From the NCBI GenBank assembly GCA_031383555.1, contig JANMZR010000002.1:1-5906 (forward strand): a DNA stretch of 5,906 bases, written 5' to 3'. This document shows positions 1-5,727 of the stretch, piece after piece. Below the pieces are notes generated by a model. That model was given only the letters and a program-made list of their open reading frames with translations. It was not told the origin of the DNA and did no database searches. Numbering within the stretch: the first letter of the stretch is position 1; every line of letters starts with the position of its first letter. Both the position numbers and the translations under genes were made by a program. Source of the stretch: JANMZR01 sp031383555. Its GTDB lineage: Bacteria > Bacteroidota > Bacteroidia > Cytophagales > Spirosomataceae.

Positions 1-1137
1 GAGCTGATTGCCAAAACATATAATTTTAACGCTAATTCCAATTTTTCTTCAATTGATTTAGAAAAAATTCCAATACCTAATTTGCAGGGTAACATTTTGT
101 ATTTTATTAATGGAGTTTATAATTCTAACTTATCACAAATTGTTTCTGACCCATCAGAATTAGTAATTTTATCACTTGATGAAGCACAAAAGTCGTATTC
201 AACGTTAATTCATCAATACTTTAACCAAAATACTGATGGAAATGAAAATGCGTTCTCGGCCTTGAATACTGCTTTTGCACAGAATGGTATATTCATATAT
301 GTACCTGATAATAAAATAGTTGAACAACCGGTAATTTTGAGATTTATTTCGGATGCTACTCATGAAAATATTGGTCTACAGCCAAGAAATCTGATGATTA
401 TTGGAAAAAGAGCAGAATTACAAATCGCTGAATCGTTTAGAACAATTGGTGAAAACAATACTTTTACCAATACTTATACCGAAATATTTGTTGCTGAGGA
501 AGCCAATGTACATTATTATAAAGTGCAAAACGAATCAGATAATTCTTATCACATTGGAACTACTGCCGTTTTACAAAAATCGAAATCAGTTTTTACCGCC
601 AATACAGTTACAGCAAATGGTGGTTTTGTGCGAAATAACCTGAATATAAAAGTGGATGGCGAATATGCCGAAGCCAATATGTTTGGATTATACATACCAA
701 ATGGTTCACAACATATTGATAATCATACAGTTGTAGACCACATTCAGCCCAATTCAAATTCTAATGAGTTTTATAAAGGAATTTTGAAAGACAAAAGTAC
801 AGGTGTTTTTAATGGTAAAATATTTGTACGACAAGATGCTCAGAAAACCAACGCATTTCAATCATGTAAAAATGTTTTAGCTAGCACAGAAGCCACAATG
901 AACACCAAACCACAGCTTGAAATTTGGGCTGATGATGTAAAATGTTCGCATGGCACCACAACTGGTCAGTTAAACGACGAAGCATTGTTTTATATGCAAA
1001 GCCGTGGTATTTCAAAAACTTCCGCCAAGTCACTTTTGATGTTGGCCTTTGCTCAAGACGTGATTGATAAATTTGAAATTGAATCAATTAAAGAATATTT
1101 GCAAGGCTTGATTGAGGAAAAAATTTATAATAGTTGA
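1..1137 (+). CDS. sufD: SufD, Fe-S cluster assembly scaffold subunit (5' end missing)
   Basis: SufD is the SufB paralog that forms the SufBC2D complex, the cytosolic scaffold on which iron-sulfur clusters are built from SufE-delivered sulfur. The frame is open from base 1 to the TGA at 1135-1137, giving 378 visible residues. Family members are usually about 430-440 residues, so roughly 50-60 N-terminal residues lie outside the window. An apparent TTG start at 82 is only an internal codon, because 27 upstream in-frame codons (beginning ELIAKTYNF) are uninterrupted. The middle is beta-strand rich, as expected for the SufBD beta-helix core. The diagnostic C-terminal motif KCSHGTTTGQLNDEALFY lies at about 930-990; its His (visible residue 317, codon 949-951) corresponds to the conserved SufD histidine at the SufB-SufD interface. 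The C-terminal helices follow (QSRGIS onward). The next gene is sufS, 144 bp downstream. SufB is less likely given the C-terminal motif and size. Confidence 0.95.
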   Translation, partial: ELIAKTYNFNANSNFSSIDLEKIPIPNLQGNILYFINGVYNSNLSQIVSDPSELVILSLDEAQKSYSTLIHQYFNQNTDGNENAFSALNTAFAQNGIFIYVPDNKIVEQPVILRFISDATHENIGLQPRNLMIIGKRAELQIAESFRTIGENNTFTNTYTEIFVAEEANVHYYKVQNESDNSYHIGTTAVLQKSKSVFTANTVTANGGFVRNNLNIKVDGEYAEANMFGLYIPNGSQHIDNHTVVDHIQPNSNSNEFYKGILKDKSTGVFNGKIFVRQDAQKTNAFQSCKNVLASTEATMNTKPQLEIWADDVKCSHGTTTGQLNDEALFYMQSRGISKTSAKSLLMLAFAQDVIDKFEIESIKEYLQGLIEEKIYNS

Positions 1138-1203
1138 GAAACTTCTGGAGTTCTTTTGCAAGTATAGAAAAGAATTTAAAATATAACGAAATCCTTTTGA
1201 CTT

Positions 1204-1223
1204 AGTTTGTGTCCTCACAAACT
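1204..1223. promoter_or_regulatory. Palindrome 1 in the sufD-sufS gap (possible operator or mRNA hairpin)
   Basis: A perfect dyad: AGTTTGTG, spacer TCCT, CACAAACT (8-bp arms, 4-nt centre). Its core TTTGTG-N4-CACAAA recurs exactly in a second palindrome centred 38 bp downstream. The 5-4-5 geometry (TTGTG-N4-CACAA) matches the spacing of FNR/CRP-family operators such as TTGAT-N4-ATCAA, but assigning a regulator is inference. Because it follows the sufD stop, it could instead act in RNA as a stabilising hairpin or weak terminator. The stretch after it (TTTAATG) is too short to be a convincing U-tract. Confidence 0.5.
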
Positions 1224-1239
1224 TTTAATGTATAAATAA

Positions 1240-1247
1240 TAATTTTG
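1240..1247 (+). promoter_or_regulatory. Possible -7 promoter element for sufS
   Basis: TAATTTTG matches the Bacteroidota -7 consensus TAnnTTTG in full. It lies 34 bp before the sufS ATG, giving a sensible leader length. No TTTG-type -33 element is visible at the expected 19-21 bp spacing, so this is a half-match only, and such 8-mers are frequent in AT-rich DNA. It overlaps the left arm of palindrome 2, so a protein bound there would be expected to occlude it. Confidence 0.3.
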
Positions 1248-1262
1248 TGAGGGCACAAAATT
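1241..1262. promoter_or_regulatory. Palindrome 2 in the sufD-sufS gap (possible operator)
   Basis: A perfect dyad: AATTTTGTG, spacer AGGG, CACAAAATT (9-bp arms, 4-nt centre), ending 19 bp before the sufS ATG. It shares the TTTGTG-N4-CACAAA core with palindrome 1 (1204-1223). The 16-bp cores are also inverted copies of each other with one mismatch, so the transcript could fold either as two small hairpins or as one 16-bp stem with a 22-nt loop. Two identical symmetric sites upstream of a gene are a usual sign of a dimeric repressor or activator. The alternative folds also leave an RNA-level role open. Confidence 0.5.
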
Positions 1263-1281
1263 TGGCCTGAAAAAATAATAC

Positions 1282-2499
1282 ATGCTTAATATTCAATCAA
1301 TTCGTGCCGATTTTTCCATTCTAAACCAACAAATAAATGGTAAGGATTTGGTGTATTTTGACAATGCTGCCACGACCCAAAAGCCAACACAGGTTATTGA
1401 GGCCATTTCGCATTATTACAATTTCGATAATGCCAATATTCATCGAGGTATTCATACATTGGCTGAGCGTGCAACAAGAGATTTCGAGGCTTCACGTACA
1501 GCTATCAAAGAGTTTTTGAAAGCTGGTAGTATTGAGGAAATTATTTTTACCTCTGGAACAACACAGGCTATTAACTTGGTAGCCAGTACTTTTGGTAGAA
1601 AATTTATCAATAAAGGTGATGAAATTATTATATCTGGCTTAGAGCACCATTCCAATATTGTGCCTTGGCAAATGCTTTGTGAGGAAAAAGGGATAATTCT
1701 GAAGGTGATTCCTGTACTAGATTCAGGAGAATTGGATTTGGAAGCCTATGAAAAGCTACTTTCAGAAAAAGTGAAATTAGTCGCTTTCAATCATGTATCA
1801 AACAGTTTAGGCACTATTAATCCTGCCAAAAAAATGATTGCATTGGCACATCAATTCGGAGCTAAAGTGTTGATTGATGGTGCACAAGCCACTTCCCATT
1901 TCGATATTGATGTGCAAGATTTGGATGCCGATTTCTATACATTTTCTGGTCATAAATTATATGGCCCTACAGGAATAGGCGTATTATATGGTAAAAAAGC
2001 TATTCTGGAAGCCATGCCGCCTTATATGGGTGGTGGAGAAATGATAAAAGATGTTACTTTCGAGAAAACAACATACAATGATTTACCATATAAATTTGAG
2101 GCAGGGACTCCAAATATTGCAGATGTAGTTGCTTTAAAAGCAGCTTTAGAATATACTAATAATTTGGGCAGGGAAAAAATAGTAGCGCATGAAAAAGCCC
2201 TTTTAGAATATGCAACAGCTCAACTTTTGGAAATTGAAGGCTTGAAAATAATTGGTACAGCCAAAGAAAAAGTAGCGGTAATTAGTTTTGTAATCGATGG
2301 AATTCACCATCAAGATATTGGTGTATTGCTTGATAATCAAGGTATCGCTGTGCGTACTGGCCATCATTGCACACAACCTTTGATGCAGCGATTCAATATT
2401 TTAGGAACTACTCGTGCCTCATTTGCTGTTTATAATACATTGGAAGAAATTGATAAATTGGTATTAGGATTGAGAAAGGCGATTAAGATGTTGAAATAA
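1282..2499 (+). CDS. sufS: SufS, PLP-dependent group II cysteine desulfurase
   Basis: SufS converts L-cysteine to L-alanine and holds the released sulfur as a persulfide on its active-site Cys, from which SufE takes it for the SufBCD scaffold. The 405-residue product is a full-length class-V aminotransferase-fold protein. Visible family residues include H123 in GLEHHSN (His over the PLP ring), D199 and Q202 in IDGAQ (PLP pyridine contacts), the Schiff-base lysine K225 in SGHK, and the catalytic C363 in RTGHHCTQPLM. Substrate-binding R378 is in RASFAVYNT. The short loop around the catalytic Cys is typical of group II (SufS/CsdA) enzymes that need a SufE partner, and sufE follows 97 bp downstream. 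The ATG at 1282 starts with the usual N-terminus (IRADFSIL) and has no Shine-Dalgarno sequence. CsdA is the alternative name, but the operon settles on SufS. Confidence 0.97.
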   Translation: MLNIQSIRADFSILNQQINGKDLVYFDNAATTQKPTQVIEAISHYYNFDNANIHRGIHTLAERATRDFEASRTAIKEFLKAGSIEEIIFTSGTTQAINLVASTFGRKFINKGDEIIISGLEHHSNIVPWQMLCEEKGIILKVIPVLDSGELDLEAYEKLLSEKVKLVAFNHVSNSLGTINPAKKMIALAHQFGAKVLIDGAQATSHFDIDVQDLDADFYTFSGHKLYGPTGIGVLYGKKAILEAMPPYMGGGEMIKDVTFEKTTYNDLPYKFEAGTPNIADVVALKAALEYTNNLGREKIVAHEKALLEYATAQLLEIEGLKIIGTAKEKVAVISFVIDGIHHQDIGVLLDNQGIAVRTGHHCTQPLMQRFNILGTTRASFAVYNTLEEIDKLVLGLRKAIKMLK

Positions 2500-2560
2500 T
2501 CAGCCTATTAACTGAAACGTCGAATCGTACGAAAGAGGAGCTGAGAAGCTCAAAACTGAT

Positions 2561-2590
2561 TTAGAAAAAAAATTAGAAAAAAATTAAAAA
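2561..2590 (+). repeat. A-tract tandem repeat before sufE
   Basis: TTAG followed by eight A, then TTAG followed by seven A, then TTAAAAA: a short degenerate direct repeat ending 6 bp before the sufE ATG. It serves as an A-rich, Shine-Dalgarno-free leader, as is common in Bacteroidota. The homopolymers could vary in length by slippage, but they are outside the coding frame. Confidence 0.4.
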
Positions 2591-2596
2591 TTGTAA

Positions 2597-3079
2597 ATGA
2601 TTGCATCAGAAAATCATAAATTTCAAACTGACACTTCCCCATCGGAGGCAGGGGGGCTTAGTATTAATTCCATACAAGACGAAATAATAGAGGAATTTGA
2701 GCTTTTTGACGATTGGGCTGATAAGTATGAATACATTATTGATTTAGGAAAAAAGTTAAACCCTTTTCCTGAGGAAGCTAAAACTGAGGAGAATATCATA
2801 AAAGGCTGTCAAAGTAGAGTTTGGTTAAACGCCAAAATGAAAGACGAAAAGCTAATCTTTGAGGCTGATTCTGAGGCAATTATAGTTAAGGGATTGGTCT
2901 CGATGTTGATTAGAGTTTTGTCTAATCATAAACCAAGTGAAATTGCAAATGCTGAATTGTATTTTATTGATAAAATAGGAATGACTTCACATTTGGCACA
3001 AACTAGATCAAACGGATTGGCTAGTATGGCAAAGCAAATGAAAAACTATGGGATTGTTTATAGCTCATTAAATAATTAG
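2597..3079 (+). CDS. sufE: SufE, sulfur acceptor partner of SufS
   Basis: SufE accepts persulfide sulfur from SufS C363, stimulates the desulfurase and passes sulfur to the SufBCD scaffold in the cytosol. The product has 160 residues. The SufE fold begins near residue 25 (NSIQDEIIEEFELFDDWADKY) and runs almost to the end. The acceptor cysteine is C71 in KGCQSRVW, and the C-terminal helical part has the typical LAQTRSNGLASMAKQM. The first 24 or so residues are extra compared with the roughly 140-residue family members that start just before the NSIQDE-like segment. They are encoded by low-complexity and G/C-run DNA (2611-2658). No ATG, GTG or TTG lies closer to the conserved domain, so the ATG at 2597 is retained. 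The stop TAG is followed by an in-frame TAA and then directly by the ATG of the next gene, implying tight co-translation. Confidence 0.93.
   Translation: MIASENHKFQTDTSPSEAGGLSINSIQDEIIEEFELFDDWADKYEYIIDLGKKLNPFPEEAKTEENIIKGCQSRVWLNAKMKDEKLIFEADSEAIIVKGLVSMLIRVLSNHKPSEIANAELYFIDKIGMTSHLAQTRSNGLASMAKQMKNYGIVYSSLNN
2634..2658. repeat. G/C-run repeat-like segment inside the 5' end of sufE
   Basis: CTTCCCC, a 10-bp centre (ATCGGAGGCA) and GGGGGGCT stand out sharply from the surrounding AT-rich DNA. The flanking C-run and G-run can pair as an imperfect hairpin. It resembles the C-run/G-run dispersed palindromic repeats often found between genes in Bacteroidota. That resemblance is from memory, and only one copy is visible here. 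It encodes the PSEAGGL stretch of the SufE N-terminal extension. Confidence 0.4.
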
Positions 3080-3082
3080 TAA

Positions 3083-3433
3083 ATGGAAGAAACTGAAAAT
3101 TTAGTAAAAGAAAATCCAGTTCAAACTGAAGCTGAGTTAAAAGAAAAAGTCGTAAAAGCCATTAAAGAGGTATATGACCCAGAAATACCTGTGGATGTAT
3201 ATGAGCTGGGGCTTATTTACGAAATAAAGGTGTTTCCAGTGAATAATGTTTATGTACTCATGACGCTTACATCACCATCTTGTCCATCGGCAGAGGCGAT
3301 TCCTAGTGAAGTGGAACAAAAGATTCGTGAGATTGAAGGGGTATCTGAAGTAAGCATCGAGCTCACTTTTGACCCACCTTATTCACAAGATATGATGAGC
3401 GAAGTGGCTAAATTGGAATTGGGGTTTATGTGA
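3083..3433 (+). CDS. sufT: MIP18/DUF59 family Fe-S maturation protein, SufT-like
   Basis: A small cytosolic protein of the MIP18 (DUF59) family. Its SufT members help mature or deliver iron-sulfur clusters to target enzymes; PaaD and the Mrp N-domain are relatives. The 116-residue product has a charged, poorly conserved N-terminus (residues 1-20). The family hallmarks follow: DPEIPVDVYELGLIYE (32-47), LTSPSCPSAEAIP (62-74) with the only cysteine, C67, and the C-terminal LTFDPPYSQDMMSEVAKLEL (94-113). The start lies 3 bp after the sufE stop, so translation is probably coupled and the link to SUF function is strong. A PaaD role is unlikely because no phenylacetate genes are nearby. Assignment to the family is secure; the exact role as SufT is inferred from the operon. 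Confidence 0.85.
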   Translation: MEETENLVKENPVQTEAELKEKVVKAIKEVYDPEIPVDVYELGLIYEIKVFPVNNVYVLMTLTSPSCPSAEAIPSEVEQKIREIEGVSEVSIELTFDPPYSQDMMSEVAKLELGFM

Positions 3434-3439
3434 AATAAA

Positions 3440-3471
3440 GGCAAAGTGGCAAAAAAGGCAATAGGCAAAAA
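3440..3471. repeat. Degenerate GGCA-A(n) tandem repeat
   Basis: Four GGCA units start at 3440, 3448, 3457 and 3464, each followed by A-rich spacers, so the period is 7-9 bp. It lies just after the sufT stop, in the 152-bp gap before the bacilliredoxin gene. It has no hairpin or U-tract, so it does not read as a terminator. It is probably low-complexity intergenic filler or a remnant of slippage-derived repeats. Confidence 0.35.
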
Positions 3472-3506
3472 GTAAAAAAAGAGTTAAATAGAAATTATTT
3501 TAAAAA

Positions 3507-3514
3507 TAAATTTG
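3507..3514 (+). promoter_or_regulatory. Possible -7 promoter element before the bacilliredoxin gene
   Basis: TAAATTTG fits the Bacteroidota -7 consensus TAnnTTTG and lies 71 bp before the ATG at 3586. No clear TTTG is present 19-21 bp upstream. A separate or additional promoter here would explain the 152-bp gap in an otherwise compact unit, but the evidence is only a short motif in AT-rich sequence. Confidence 0.25.
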
Positions 3515-3546
3515 TTGTAAATAAGAATCGATTTTTGAATAGTTTT

Positions 3547-3581
3547 AAATCCGAAATCGTAAATCTAAAATCGTAAATAAA
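3547..3581 (+). repeat. Heptamer-phased AAATCnn tandem repeat
   Basis: Four consecutive heptamers, AAATCCG, AAATCGT, AAATCTA and AAATCGT, are followed by a degenerate AAATAAA. The array ends 4 bp before the bacilliredoxin ATG at 3586, so it occupies the usual ribosome-binding position. Two similar heptamers (AAATCAT, AAATTTC) occur at 2611-2624, at the start of sufE. The exact 7-bp phase shows it is a true tandem array and not merely AT-rich sequence. Function is unknown. Confidence 0.55.
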
Positions 3582-3585
3582 TAAC

Positions 3586-3999
3586 ATGTATCCAGAACAT
3601 TTAGTAGCTCCTATGAGAGCCGATATCGTAGAAGGTGGTTTCAAAGAATTGAGTACACCGTCACAAGTAGAAACAGCATTGGCTGAAAAAGGCACAACTT
3701 TAGTTTTTATCAACTCTGTGTGTGGCTGCAGCGCACGTACAGCACGCCCAGGCGTAAAAGAAGCCGTTTGGAATTCAGAGAAAAAGCCAGACCATTTGGT
3801 TACAGTTTTCGCAGGAGTTGACCCAGAAGCTACACAAACTGTCAGAGAGCATCATTTGCCTTACCCACCATCGTCGCCGTCAATAGCTTTGTTTAAAGAT
3901 GGCGAATTGATTCATTTTGTTGAGCGACATCATATTGAAGGCCGTTCTGCTGAAATTATCGCCAACCATTTGGAAGGTGTGTTTGAGGAATATTGTTAG
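3586..3999 (+). CDS. BrxA/BrxB-family bacilliredoxin (YphP/YqiW, DUF1094)
   Basis: A thioredoxin-fold protein of the family that removes bacillithiol from S-thiolated proteins, with weak disulfide isomerase activity reported for the Bacillus YphP member. The 137-residue length is close to the usual 135-145. Signatures seen are the N-terminal MYPEHLVAPMRADI, the active site SVCGCSART with C46-G47-C48, and a C-terminal FVERHHIEGRSAEIIANHL. The CGC motif replaces the CxxC of thioredoxin. A further Cys (C137) is the last residue. No signal peptide is seen, so it is cytosolic. It is the last gene before a strong terminator and follows the suf genes on the same strand, which suggests a role in protecting or reducing the cysteine-rich SUF machinery. 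That link, and the use of bacillithiol in this organism, are inferences. Confidence 0.92.
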   Translation: MYPEHLVAPMRADIVEGGFKELSTPSQVETALAEKGTTLVFINSVCGCSARTARPGVKEAVWNSEKKPDHLVTVFAGVDPEATQTVREHHLPYPPSSPSIALFKDGELIHFVERHHIEGRSAEIIANHLEGVFEEYC

Positions 4000-4021
4000 T
4001 TTTTAAAAAATAGAAAAAAAG

Positions 4022-4067
4022 AAAAAGCCCATAAAATCATATTTAATGGGCTTTTTTATTTTTTTTT
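4022..4067 (+). terminator. Rho-independent terminator of the suf/bacilliredoxin unit
   Basis: AAAAAGCCCAT (4022-4032) pairs perfectly with ATGGGCTTTTT (4046-4056). An inner AAAT/ATTT pairing with a CAT loop extends the hairpin. It is followed by TTTTTTA and nine more T, a long U-tract. It begins 23 bp after the bacilliredoxin stop. The A-rich left flank means it might also work on the other strand, but no minus-strand gene enters from the right. Confidence 0.92.
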
Positions 4068-4137
4068 AGCTAAAGCATGAAGTTTTATACTAATCCAATT
4101 AATTTTATATAAACGTATGATAATTAATAAATATACA

Positions 4138-4896
4138 ATGTCAAAAATAGCTTTAATAACAGGTGCTTCATCAGGAATAGGTCGTGCGGTGGCTTATGAA
4201 TTTGCTAAAAACGGAATCGATTTAATACTTTGTGGTCGCCGAACGGAAAGTCTTTTGGAAATACAGGAAGATATCGGCGATGTTGTAAGTACGCATATTC
4301 TCACGTTTGATGTGCGTGACAAAGAGGCTGTTTTCAATGCAATTGAAACCCTGCCTGAAGAATGGAAAGAGATTGATATTTTGATAAATAACGCAGGCAA
4401 TGCACATGGTTTGGGGCCAATACAAGATGGTGATGTTGAAGATTGGGACAATATGTTGGATGGAAATGTGAAAGGTTTACTATATGTTTCAAAAGCAGTA
4501 ATTCCTTTGTTAATCGCACGTAATCAAGGACATATATTCAATTTATCATCAGTTGCAGGTAAGCAAATCTATATGAATGGCAATGTATATTGTGCCTCGA
4601 AAGCTGCTGTTGAAGCACTTTCAGAAGGTATGCGAATGGACTTAAATCAGTTTAATATAAAAGTTACTAATGTGGCTCCGGGTGCTGTAAATACAGGCTT
4701 TTCCTCAGTAAGATTTAAAGGAGATACAAAACGTGCTGATGCAGTTTATAATGGATTTGAGCCACTATTGGCTGAAGATATAGCCGAAATAATCTACTTT
4801 GCAGCTAGCAGGCCTGCACATGTACAAATGGCGGACATTACTATTTTCCCTACTGCACAAGCTAGTGCAACCGTGATTAAAAGAACGGCTCAATAA
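4138..4896 (+). CDS. YdfG-like NADP-dependent short-chain dehydrogenase/reductase
   Basis: A classical SDR of 252 residues, with a Rossmann fold in the cytosol. It shows TGASSGIG (8-15, cofactor binding), CGRR (32-35, basic residues that favour NADP(H)), NNAG (84-87) and N110. The catalytic S138, Y151 and K155 lie in LSS and YCASK, and PGAV is at 181-184. The C-terminal part (VRFKGD, RPAHVQM, FPTAQASA) resembles E. coli YdfG, which oxidises L-serine, L-allo-threonine and 3-hydroxy acids and reduces malonic semialdehyde. Substrate here is inferred. An in-frame ATG at 4117 would add seven residues (MIINKYT). The ATG at 4138 is preferred because MSKIALITG is the normal family start. A weak TAnnTTTG-like element (TAATTTTA, 4100-4107) would leave almost no leader for the upstream ATG. 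Its transcription unit is separated from the suf genes by a terminator, and lgt follows 48 bp later. Confidence 0.9.
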   Translation: MSKIALITGASSGIGRAVAYEFAKNGIDLILCGRRTESLLEIQEDIGDVVSTHILTFDVRDKEAVFNAIETLPEEWKEIDILINNAGNAHGLGPIQDGDVEDWDNMLDGNVKGLLYVSKAVIPLLIARNQGHIFNLSSVAGKQIYMNGNVYCASKAAVEALSEGMRMDLNQFNIKVTNVAPGAVNTGFSSVRFKGDTKRADAVYNGFEPLLAEDIAEIIYFAASRPAHVQMADITIFPTAQASATVIKRTAQ

Positions 4897-4944
4897 TTAC
4901 TTTTATATTTTAATTATTTCTTCTTATCTGTTTTCCATTTTTCA

Positions 4945-5712
4945 ATGCACCCAAAACTATTCGAAATAGGCTCTTTTACGGTATATTCCTACGGATTTTG
5001 CATCATGATTGGGGTAATATTGGCTTATATCTATATTTCTAAAAAGGCTTTTAAAGAACTAGGAATTGAGTCAGAGAAAATATCAGAAATGGTGCTCTAC
5101 GTAATTATTGCCTCTATAATTGGTGGAAAAGTGTTTTTATTTCTGGCCGACTTGCCAAGGTATATTACCGACCCATCGCAAATATTTAATGATTTTGGCT
5201 CAGGATTTGTATTTTATGGTTCATTTTTATTTGCTGTACCAACTCTTTTATGGTTTTACAGGAAAAATAAAATACCTGTGCTTAAAATGTTGGATATCAC
5301 CGCTATGGGTGGTACCATAGTGCATGGCTTAGGAAAAATTGGTTGCTTTATGAGTGGGTGTTGCCATGGAAAAGTTTGTGATGCAGCATTTGGAGTGTTT
5401 TTTTCGCATCCTGAAACCAATGCTGAGCCCATGAATATGCCTCTGTATCCAGTTCAATTAATCGACTCGGCTATGATTTTAGGCGTTGGAATTTTACTAT
5501 ATTTTGTAAAAAAGAAAAAGCAATTTGATGGTCAATTATTACTTCTCTATGCTATTTTGTATGGTATTGGCCGTTTTTTCACAGAATTTCTTCGTGGCGA
5601 CGAAGGCCGTGGAAATATTGGCCCTTTGAGTCATTCGCAGTTTATTGGCTTAATTATGGCTTTTATTGGCGGTTATTTTTATGTTAAATTATTGAAAAAG
5701 AGTAAATTATGA
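4945..5712 (+). CDS. lgt: Lgt-family prolipoprotein diacylglyceryl transferase, Cys-rich signature variant
   Basis: Lgt moves a diacylglyceryl group from phosphatidylglycerol to the lipobox cysteine of prolipoproteins in the cytoplasmic membrane, the first step of lipoprotein maturation. The 255-residue product has about seven hydrophobic segments (roughly 12-31, 47-68, 86-106, 112-128, 173-188, 197-213, 232-249), as expected. Family marks are the N-terminal HPKLFEIGSFTVYSYGF, GFVFYGSF (88-95), the signature GKIGCFMSGCCHG (130-142), YPVQL (168-172) and IGRFFTEFLRGDEGRGN (208-224). The signature differs from the E. coli GRIGNFINGE: Lys131 stands where Arg143 is, and Cys134 where Asn146 is. C139 and C140 are extra. 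Tyr91 appears to replace His103. GCF..GCC variants occur in several phyla, but the Lys is unusual. Family membership is clear; whether this is the main lipoprotein enzyme or a divergent paralog is not. The 48-bp leader is almost all pyrimidine and A, with no Shine-Dalgarno sequence. Confidence 0.85.
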   Translation: MHPKLFEIGSFTVYSYGFCIMIGVILAYIYISKKAFKELGIESEKISEMVLYVIIASIIGGKVFLFLADLPRYITDPSQIFNDFGSGFVFYGSFLFAVPTLLWFYRKNKIPVLKMLDITAMGGTIVHGLGKIGCFMSGCCHGKVCDAAFGVFFSHPETNAEPMNMPLYPVQLIDSAMILGVGILLYFVKKKKQFDGQLLLLYAILYGIGRFFTEFLRGDEGRGNIGPLSHSQFIGLIMAFIGGYFYVKLLKKSKL

Positions 5713-5727
5713 TTTTTTTTTATAAAT

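Noticed and set aside
401..643. Small + strand frame inside sufD
   Set aside because: It overlaps conserved sufD coding sequence in another frame and has low-complexity composition with no recognisable domain.
881..1087. Minus-strand frame inside sufD
   Set aside because: It lies wholly over the conserved SufD C-terminal motif region; its residues look like an antisense shadow and no domain is seen.
82..1137. TTG at 82 as the true start of the first gene
   Set aside because: The same frame is open through base 1 with SufD-like sequence, and SufD proteins are longer than 351 residues, so the gene begins upstream of the window.
1206..1259. Miniature transposon (MITE) bounded by the 16-bp inverted repeats between sufD and sufS
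   Set aside because: No target-site duplication flanks the repeats, the interior is only 22 bp, and each arm is itself a palindrome, which fits paired operators or hairpins better.
2538..2551. GAGCT-GAGA-AGCTC hairpin after sufS as a terminator
   Set aside because: The stem is only 5 bp and is followed by A-rich, not T-rich, sequence on the + strand; sufE is expected to be co-transcribed.
3440..3581. CRISPR array in the sufT-bacilliredoxin gap
   Set aside because: The repeat units are 7-9 bp and directly adjacent, with no 25-35 bp repeats or unique spacers.
4194..4519. Three overlapping minus-strand frames within the dehydrogenase gene
   Set aside because: All are antisense to conserved SDR motifs (including NNAG), overlap each other in different frames and show no protein family features.
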